Position numbers and translations under genes: made by a program. 10,179 nt of DNA, taken from assembly GCA_003168295.1 (NCBI GenBank), contig PMST01000102.1:6405-16583 (forward strand). Reading direction: 5' to 3'. Below the pieces are notes generated by a model. That model ran no database searches. It saw nothing but the letters and a program-made list of their open reading frames with translations, and was not told where the DNA came from. This document shows, one piece after another, positions 6,232 to 10,179 of this stretch. This DNA is from Actinomycetota bacterium (GTDB taxonomy: Bacteria; Actinomycetota; Actinomycetes; Streptosporangiales; Streptosporangiaceae). The number at the start of each line of letters is the position of its first letter. Within the stretch, counting starts at the first letter, position 1.

Positions 6232-7373
6232 CCGCACCATGCAGGTAACACCGCCGCCGGGCGAACCGGTACCGGATTTGCCGCCGCGCCTTCGGTGCTT
6301 AGCAGGATCACCGTCGTGTCCGGCCCGATGGCCAGCGCGGCCCGCCGGGCGCCGGCACCTTCCCCGGTCAGGGCGGCGATAGCGCCCGCCAGCGAAGCGG
6401 CCCCGCACGGACCGGCGGGTATCTCATGACCGGCCAGCTCGTGAGCCGCGGCGATGGCATCGCCATCGGAAATGGCGAGCGCGGCATCTAGGCCTTCACG
6501 CAGGTAAGGCCACGCCAGCGTGGATGGGGTCCCGCAGTTTAGCCCGGCCATGATCGTGGCGTCGGTCGGCACGCTGACCAGCTCGCCTCGGGTGAGGCCG
6601 GCCAGCACGCCGGCGGCCGACTCGGGTTCTACCGACAGCAGGGCCGGCGCTGACCGGCCAGCGCGACTGCGGTAATGCGTGATGGCCGCCTGCGCCAGTG
6701 AGCCGACTCCGACCGGGATGACAACGAGCCCGGGCCCGCCCACCCCAGCGTCCCCAAGCTGCCTGTCGATCTCGGCGAACAAGGTGGAGTAGCCCTCGAC
6801 GATCCAGCCCGGCACCTGCTCGTAGCCGGGCCATGCGGTGTCCTGCACCAGCTCGGCCGACGGCTCGCGCGCCGCCACCGCCGCCTGCCGTACCGCGTCG
6901 TCGTAGGTCCCGGCGACTTCGGTCACCCGCGCCCCTTCCGCCGCGATGGCGGCGATGGCCACCGGATGCACGCCGTTTGGCACGAAGACATGGGCCCGCT
7001 GGCCGAACAGGCGTGCCATCCGGGCGACCGCACGTCCGTGATTGCCGTCGGAGGCGGTCATCAGGAGCAGGTCGGCGCCGGCCGGATGCCGCGACAGGAC
7101 CTGGTGGACGGCCCAGGACGCGCCGAGCACCTTGAACGCGGCCAGGCCCATCCGGGCGGACTCATCCTTGACGAAGACCTGACCGACGCCGAGCAGAGCC
7201 GCGAGGACCGGCACCTCGATCAGCGGAGTGGGCGCGTACCCGGGAAGCCCGGCATGGAAGACCCGGACATCGACCGGGGCCGGCGCGCAGGTCCAGGCCC
7301 GGGCGGCGGGCCGGGCGAACCAGGGCAGGCGGCTCGCGGGCGGGCCGAGGGGAGTGATCACGCCACCAACCAT
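5958..7373 (-). CDS. PLP-dependent lyase, diaminopropionate ammonia-lyase type, with run-on C-terminus
   Basis: Reading from ATG at 7373 gives 471 residues, of which about the first 373 (down to about 6255) form the enzyme. It is a fold-type II PLP enzyme: the Schiff-base lysine is probably K81 in GLAAFKVLGASWA, with the substrate/PLP loop TASDGNHGRAVA (106-117), glycine-rich PVGVGSLAQA (220-229), MAGLNCGTPSTLAWPYL and ILLSTEGA (356-363). These match diaminopropionate ammonia-lyase, which cleaves 2,3-diaminopropionate to pyruvate and ammonia; threonine dehydratase-like activity is the alternative. After the normal end, the frame continues about 98 codons, including a rare TTA at 6246-6248, and lies antisense to the end of the HxlR gene. 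A stop loss or frameshift near 6255 is the likely cause. The neighbouring reverse frame stops at 6220. An in-frame ATG at 7424 would overlap the divergent leader ORF and is disfavoured. Confidence 0.82.
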   Translation of the reverse strand: MVGGVITPLGPPASRLPWFARPAARAWTCAPAPVDVRVFHAGLPGYAPTPLIEVPVLAALLGVGQVFVKDESARMGLAAFKVLGASWAVHQVLSRHPAGADLLLMTASDGNHGRAVARMARLFGQRAHVFVPNGVHPVAIAAIAAEGARVTEVAGTYDDAVRQAAVAAREPSAELVQDTAWPGYEQVPGWIVEGYSTLFAEIDRQLGDAGVGGPGLVVIPVGVGSLAQAAITHYRSRAGRSAPALLSVEPESAAGVLAGLTRGELVSVPTDATIMAGLNCGTPSTLAWPYLREGLDAALAISDGDAIAAAHELAGHEIPAGPCGAASLAGAIAALTGEGAGARRAALAIGPDTTVILLSTEGAAANPVPVRPAAVLPAWCGYGTDPARAVRSTLSSDAPEPGMAVTARASRIWPQCEQTGTAVMTCPQAVCLVCTGGPPGAAHRSPHCRMAITTCHRSRPLAVSRYSERGG

Positions 7374-7382
7374 GCCGCACGT

Positions 7383-7424
7383 TTGCCAGGTTGACAGGCA
7401 GCCCCTATCGTTGGCACATGCCAA
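7383..7424 (+). promoter_or_regulatory. Sigma-70-like promoter with overlapping 14-bp palindrome
   Basis: TTGCCA (7383-7388) and TATCGT (7406-7411) are 17 bases apart, the standard spacing for a housekeeping promoter. Six bases after the -10 box lies ATG 7418. The palindrome TTGGCA-CA-TGCCAA (7411-7424) has perfect 6-bp arms and overlaps the end of the -10 box, the expected transcription start and the ATG. It is a good candidate operator for the regulator encoded next. Only 44 bases separate this ATG from the divergent lyase start, so binding could affect both genes. Confidence 0.65.
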
Positions 7425-7453
7425 TGGCTAAGACCCCTGGCCTGCGCTCGTGA
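7418..7453 (+). CDS. Possible 11-residue leader peptide
   Basis: The ORF reads MPMAKTPGLRS and then TGA at 7451-7453. It starts exactly where the promoter at 7383-7411 should initiate, so it could be translated from a leaderless mRNA. Its stop overlaps the GTG at 7450 of the Scr1-type regulator in the sequence GTGA, the same coupling arrangement as at 801-804. The regulator has no Shine-Dalgarno sequence of its own, which makes coupled re-initiation plausible. There is no run of a single amino acid to suggest attenuation. Its translation is unproven. Confidence 0.4.
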   Translation: MPMAKTPGLRS

Positions 7454-8301
7454 CCGGGATGAGCCCCACGGCACAGCAACGGGAACTTGGCACCCGGCTG
7501 CGGGGACTTCGCTATGAGCGAGCCATGACCGTGGAAGATGTCGCGGAGAAACTCCTGTGTTCCGCCACCAAGATCAGCCGGCTGGAGACCGGAGCGCGTC
7601 GCCCGAGCCTGCGCGACGTCCGCGATCTGTGCGCCCTGTACGAGGTTGACGAGTCAACTTCGGCTGAGTTCATGAGCCTTGCTCGCGGGGCACGGGAGCA
7701 GGGCTGGTGGACTCAGTACGAAGACCTTAATCTGGACCCGCTTATCGGGCTGGAACAAGAGGCATCGAATATAACATGTTACTCGATGAATTACCTGCCC
7801 GGATTGCTTCAGACTGAGGATTATGCCCGCGGGATTATTACTACGGTTGCGCCGGAAATGAATCCGCATATAGTCCGGCACCGAGTCGAGGCCAGGCTGC
7901 GCCGCCAGCAGCTGCTGCAAGGAAATAAGAGACCCCGGTACCATGTGTTGCTGGATGAGTCAGTCCTCCGTCGCGGTGTCGGCGGCGCGGCGCTCATGGT
8001 GGCGCAGCTTGACAAGGTCCTAGAAGCCGTGCGCCATGACCAGGTAACCGTTCAGGTCATCCCGTTCGCCTCCGGTGCTTACCTCGCCGCCGACGGATAC
8101 TTCGTGCTGCTGGAATTCGGCGCTGATTCAGGCCTCTGGCCAGTGGTATTTATCGAGGGCCTTTCGGGTAATCAATACCTTGAGCGTAAGGCCGATATTG
8201 CCCGTTATCGCGAGGCCATTGATTACCTGCGTGATTGCGCGCTGGAGTCGTCCGCCTCGGTAGACCTTGTTATCAAGGCGCGAGAAATCTATGCTGGCTA
8301 G
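7450..8301 (+). CDS. Scr1-type HTH regulator (XRE HTH plus DUF5753)
   Basis: This 283-residue protein has an N-terminal XRE/Cro-type helix-turn-helix (about 13-70; TVEDVAEKLLCSATKISRLE contains the HTH, then TGARRPSLRDVRDLCALY). A DUF5753 domain follows from about 86 to the end: WWTQYEDLNLDPLIGLEQEA, YLPGLLQTEDYAR, RHRVEARLRRQQLL, LLDESVLRRGVGG, VQVIPFASGAYLAADGYFVL and the end LRDCALESSASVDLVIKARE. The order and length are those of the actinobacterial Scr1/WhiJ-like family, usually paired with a DUF397 gene as here and sometimes described as toxin-antitoxin-like. It starts at GTG 7450 or at in-frame ATG 7459; neither has a Shine-Dalgarno sequence. I chose 7450 because it overlaps the stop of the leader ORF. 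The gene is visibly poorer in GC than its neighbours, with codons such as ATA, AAT and ATT, which suggests later acquisition. Autoregulation through the palindrome at 7411-7424 is likely but unproven. Confidence 0.92.
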   Translation: MTGMSPTAQQRELGTRLRGLRYERAMTVEDVAEKLLCSATKISRLETGARRPSLRDVRDLCALYEVDESTSAEFMSLARGAREQGWWTQYEDLNLDPLIGLEQEASNITCYSMNYLPGLLQTEDYARGIITTVAPEMNPHIVRHRVEARLRRQQLLQGNKRPRYHVLLDESVLRRGVGGAALMVAQLDKVLEAVRHDQVTVQVIPFASGAYLAADGYFVLLEFGADSGLWPVVFIEGLSGNQYLERKADIARYREAIDYLRDCALESSASVDLVIKAREIYAG

Positions 8302-8353
8302 CAGCCGCGCTTCAGCTGTATTCCTGGCAAATCAGGTACCTGAAAGGCTTCTC

Positions 8354-8566
8354 ATGTCAAAATACATGTCCGCGCAAGAAGATCTTCACTGGCACGTCTC
8401 CCGAACTTGCGATAACGGCCAGTGCATAAGGGTCGCGCGTAAAGGAGAATCTATCCTGATAGGCAATACGAACAGTCCTGACGGGCCCGTCAGCGAGTTT
8501 ACGATGGATGAATGGCGCCAGTTCCTTGCCGGTGCGAAGCTGGGCGATTTTGACGGGATCGCCTGA
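8354..8566 (+). CDS. DUF397 family small protein, partner of the Scr1-type regulator
   Basis: This 70-residue protein matches DUF397 in size and pattern: WHVSRTCDNGQCIRVA, SILIGNTNSPDGPVSEFTMD, then EWRQFLAGAKLGDFD. The two cysteines and the closing Trp-x2-Phe-Leu...Gly-x-Phe pattern are characteristic. DUF397 proteins occur almost only in actinobacteria, nearly always next to HTH-DUF5753 regulators, and have been proposed as toxin or effector partners; the mechanism is unknown. ATG at 8354 is chosen because AAAGG (8343-8347) lies six bases upstream. In-frame ATGs at 8267 and 8291 would overlap the regulator gene and add residues unlike the family, and 8366 is a shorter option. The 52-base gap after the regulator shows no terminator, so the pair is probably co-transcribed. 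Confidence 0.88.
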   Translation: MSKYMSAQEDLHWHVSRTCDNGQCIRVARKGESILIGNTNSPDGPVSEFTMDEWRQFLAGAKLGDFDGIA

Positions 8567-8611
8567 GGACTTCCAGCGTCGCCGTTGTCGCGGGCCAGGC
8601 AGGTCGCCGGG

Positions 8612-10179
8612 TCAATCGCCGCTCGCCAGACGTGCCGTATCACCTCGAGATCCGGTAACCGCCGGCTCCGGCCAGACCGACACGGAGTCCGTGTCGGTCT
8701 CCACCCAGCAGGCGGCGCCGACGCTGAGGTCGGGTACCTCGAGGGTCCGGGCCCGGAGTTCGATGCCGGAGGACAACACCACCACCACCTCGACGGTGCG
8801 GCCTAGGTCGATGACGTCGGTTACCCGGCCCCGGCCGAGGTCGACGGTCGCGCCCTGGGCGTCGGTCGGCGCTGGTCCAGGGCGGACCCGGAGGGCTTCG
8901 GGCGGCACCTGCCACAGCAGCGGAGTGCCGGCCGGCAGACCCGTAGCGAGGCCGACCGGGACGCGGTCCCCGCCGGCGAGCAGCACGCCGTCCGCCCCGG
9001 CCGCGCCCTCGAAGAGGTTGTCGATGCCGAGCAGGCGGCCGATCTCGGCCGAAGCGGGACGCTGGTACACGTCGCGGCAGCTCCCGGACTGGAGCACCCG
9101 CCCGTCCCGCACGACCATGATTTCGTCGGCCAGCATCGCCGCCTCCTCCGGATCGTGGGTGACGAGGACCGTGGACAGGTTGACCTCGCGCTGGAGGCGG
9201 CGCATCTCCCGCCGTAGCTCGGCCCGTACCGGGGCGTCCAGCGCGGAGAACGGCTCGTCGAGCAGCACCACCCGAGGATCGGTGGCGAGCGCCCGGGCCA
9301 GGCTGACCCGCTGGCGCTGCCCACCGGAGAGCTGCTCCGGCAGACGGTCGAGGAGGCCGTCGAGGTGGAGTGTCTGCAGCCACCAGGCGGCCCGGGCCGG
9401 ATCCGCGTGGACGCCGAAGACCGCCTGCTGCCAGACCGTGCGTCCGGGCATCAGGCCGAAGCCCTGGGGGACGTAGCCGATCCGGCGTCGCTCGGGCGCG
9501 GTGTGGCTCACGTCGGCACCGCCGTAGGTCACGGTCCCGGCGTCCGGCCCGAGCAGCCCGGCGAGGACCCGCAGCGTGACCGACTTGCCCGAGCCTGACG
9601 GCCCGACGACCGCCAGCCGGTGGCCGCTTTCGGGGTGCGCCACCCGCAGGCGGAACGTTCCGACGGTGGCGTCGATATCGAAGCCCACCGGCGCCAGCGG
9701 CGCCGGCACGGGAGCGCGCGGCGCCGGGATCGGCCGGCGCCGGACGCGGGCCGGGCGCTTGAGGCGGCCGACGGCGACCACTAGCACGGCAACGCCGAAG
9801 GCGAGGATCGTCGGGGCCTCGGCCAGCGACAGCGGGCCGGAGGAGAACAGGTTGTCGACGTAGACCGGGAGGCTGTAAGGGTGGTAGGCGAGGACCACGG
9901 TCGTGCCGTACTCCCCGAAGGCCCGCAGCCACATGAGGATCATCCCGGTCCTGAGGCCGTCCGACGCGGCGGGCACGTCAACACGGAGGAACCGGGCCAG
10001 CGGACCGTGGCCGAGGGTGGCGGCGACGTCGCCGAGGGACGGGTCGACGGCGCGGAAGGCGCTGCGGGCCACCACGACCAGGAACGGTGCGGAGACGAAC
10101 GACTGGGCGATGACGACCCCGTACATCGTCTGGGTGAGCCGCTCTCCCGACAGCTGGCCGAGGAACGAGTACGGGCCGA
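8612..10179 (-). CDS. Molybdate-type ABC transporter, fused ModB permease-ModC ATPase, N-terminus cut by window edge
   Basis: The frame is open from the right edge (first residues GPYSFLGQLSGERLTQTMYG) to the TGA at 8612-8614. About 521 residues are visible; numbers below count from the Met at 10126. Residues 1-120 are the end of a membrane permease, with an EAA-type loop (DPSLGDVAATLGHGPLARF) and a last hydrophobic segment at 107-120. A Pro/Arg-rich linker (122-148) joins it to an ATPase: Walker A GPSGSGKS 175-182, Q-loop Q221, signature LSGGQ 266-270, Walker B ending D290-E291, and H-loop H324. A TOBE/MOP-like domain (about 385-487) ends the protein. The YSLPVYVDNLFSSG segment and the TOBE domain point to molybdate or tungstate uptake; sulfate is the alternative. 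A binding-protein gene (ModA) would be expected beyond the right edge. Confidence 0.9.
   Translation of the reverse strand, partial: GPYSFLGQLSGERLTQTMYGVVIAQSFVSAPFLVVVARSAFRAVDPSLGDVAATLGHGPLARFLRVDVPAASDGLRTGMILMWLRAFGEYGTTVVLAYHPYSLPVYVDNLFSSGPLSLAEAPTILAFGVAVLVVAVGRLKRPARVRRRPIPAPRAPVPAPLAPVGFDIDATVGTFRLRVAHPESGHRLAVVGPSGSGKSVTLRVLAGLLGPDAGTVTYGGADVSHTAPERRRIGYVPQGFGLMPGRTVWQQAVFGVHADPARAAWWLQTLHLDGLLDRLPEQLSGGQRQRVSLARALATDPRVVLLDEPFSALDAPVRAELRREMRRLQREVNLSTVLVTHDPEEAAMLADEIMVVRDGRVLQSGSCRDVYQRPASAEIGRLLGIDNLFEGAAGADGVLLAGGDRVPVGLATGLPAGTPLLWQVPPEALRVRPGPAPTDAQGATVDLGRGRVTDVIDLGRTVEVVVVLSSGIELRARTLEVPDLSVGAACWVETDTDSVSVWPEPAVTGSRGDTARLASGD
8674..8700. repeat. 27-bp near-perfect palindrome inside the ModBC coding region
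   Basis: AGACCGACACGGA (8674-8686) is followed by one central G and then its exact 13-base reverse complement (8688-8700). It encodes the ETDTDSVSV stretch near the end of the TOBE domain. No T-tract follows on either strand, so it is not a standard intrinsic terminator. The transcript could form a very stable hairpin about 60 bases before the stop. Confidence 0.7.

Noticed and set aside
7391..7396. TTGACA as the -35 box of the Scr1-type promoter
   Set aside because: It is only nine bases from the TATCGT -10 box. TTGCCA at 7383-7388 has the correct 17-base spacing.
8508..9476. A 322-codon plus-strand frame over the transporter gene
   Set aside because: It is Ser/Arg/Thr-rich and antisense to an ABC ATPase with all motifs intact.
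8640..9932. A 430-codon minus-strand frame overlapping the transporter
   Set aside because: It is an out-of-frame shadow of the ATPase gene, made of Arg/Ala/Gly/Pro with no ABC motif.

Overview
The window is GC-rich with tight gene packing, mixed GTG/ATG starts and gene families typical of filamentous Actinomycetota: a SWIM/DUF5691 pair, an Scr1-type HTH-DUF5753 regulator with a DUF397 partner, an HxlR regulator with a Cys-rich tail, and a fused molybdate-type ABC transporter. I cannot name the genus. No rRNA, tRNA, CRISPR array, insertion sequence or integrase was recognised, and no stretch over 300 bases lacks a gene.

Layout. (1) 1-2102, minus strand: a SWIM zinc-finger protein followed, with a 4-base GTGA overlap, by a DUF5691 protein that runs off the left edge. 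In relatives these usually sit beside MoxR-type AAA+ ATPase and VWA genes, which would lie to the left. (2) 2222-4679, plus strand: three independent-looking genes, namely a zinc-independent MDR (quinone oxidoreductase-like) enzyme, a stand-alone Lon substrate-binding-domain protein and an EcsC-like protein. (3) 4713-6231: two overlapping hotdog-fold (PaaI-type) thioesterases on the minus strand, divergent from an HxlR regulator. A 16-bp palindrome lies between the two promoters, so the regulator probably controls itself and the thioesterases. (4) 5958-7373, minus: a PLP enzyme of the diaminopropionate ammonia-lyase type whose reading frame runs about 100 codons past the expected end, antisense to the HxlR gene. 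(5) 7383-8566, plus: an Scr1-type regulator and DUF397 protein, visibly less GC-rich than the rest, with a sigma-70-like promoter, a 14-bp palindrome and an 11-codon leader ORF whose stop overlaps the regulator's start. (6) 8612-10179, minus: a ModB-ModC fusion, cut by the right edge.

The clearest cross-window signal concerns starts. Five ORFs, on both strands, have a TANNNT box exactly six bases before an ATG/GTG, and a sixth has seven. This is the layout of leaderless mRNAs. The genes with good Shine-Dalgarno sequences (2222 and 5165, both AGGAGG; 8354, AAAGG) lack that box. No wholly new system is demonstrated. The best leads are the coupled leader ORF before the Scr1-type regulator, the HxlR double promoter, and the SWIM-DUF5691 pair as the edge of a larger AAA+/VWA-type cluster.
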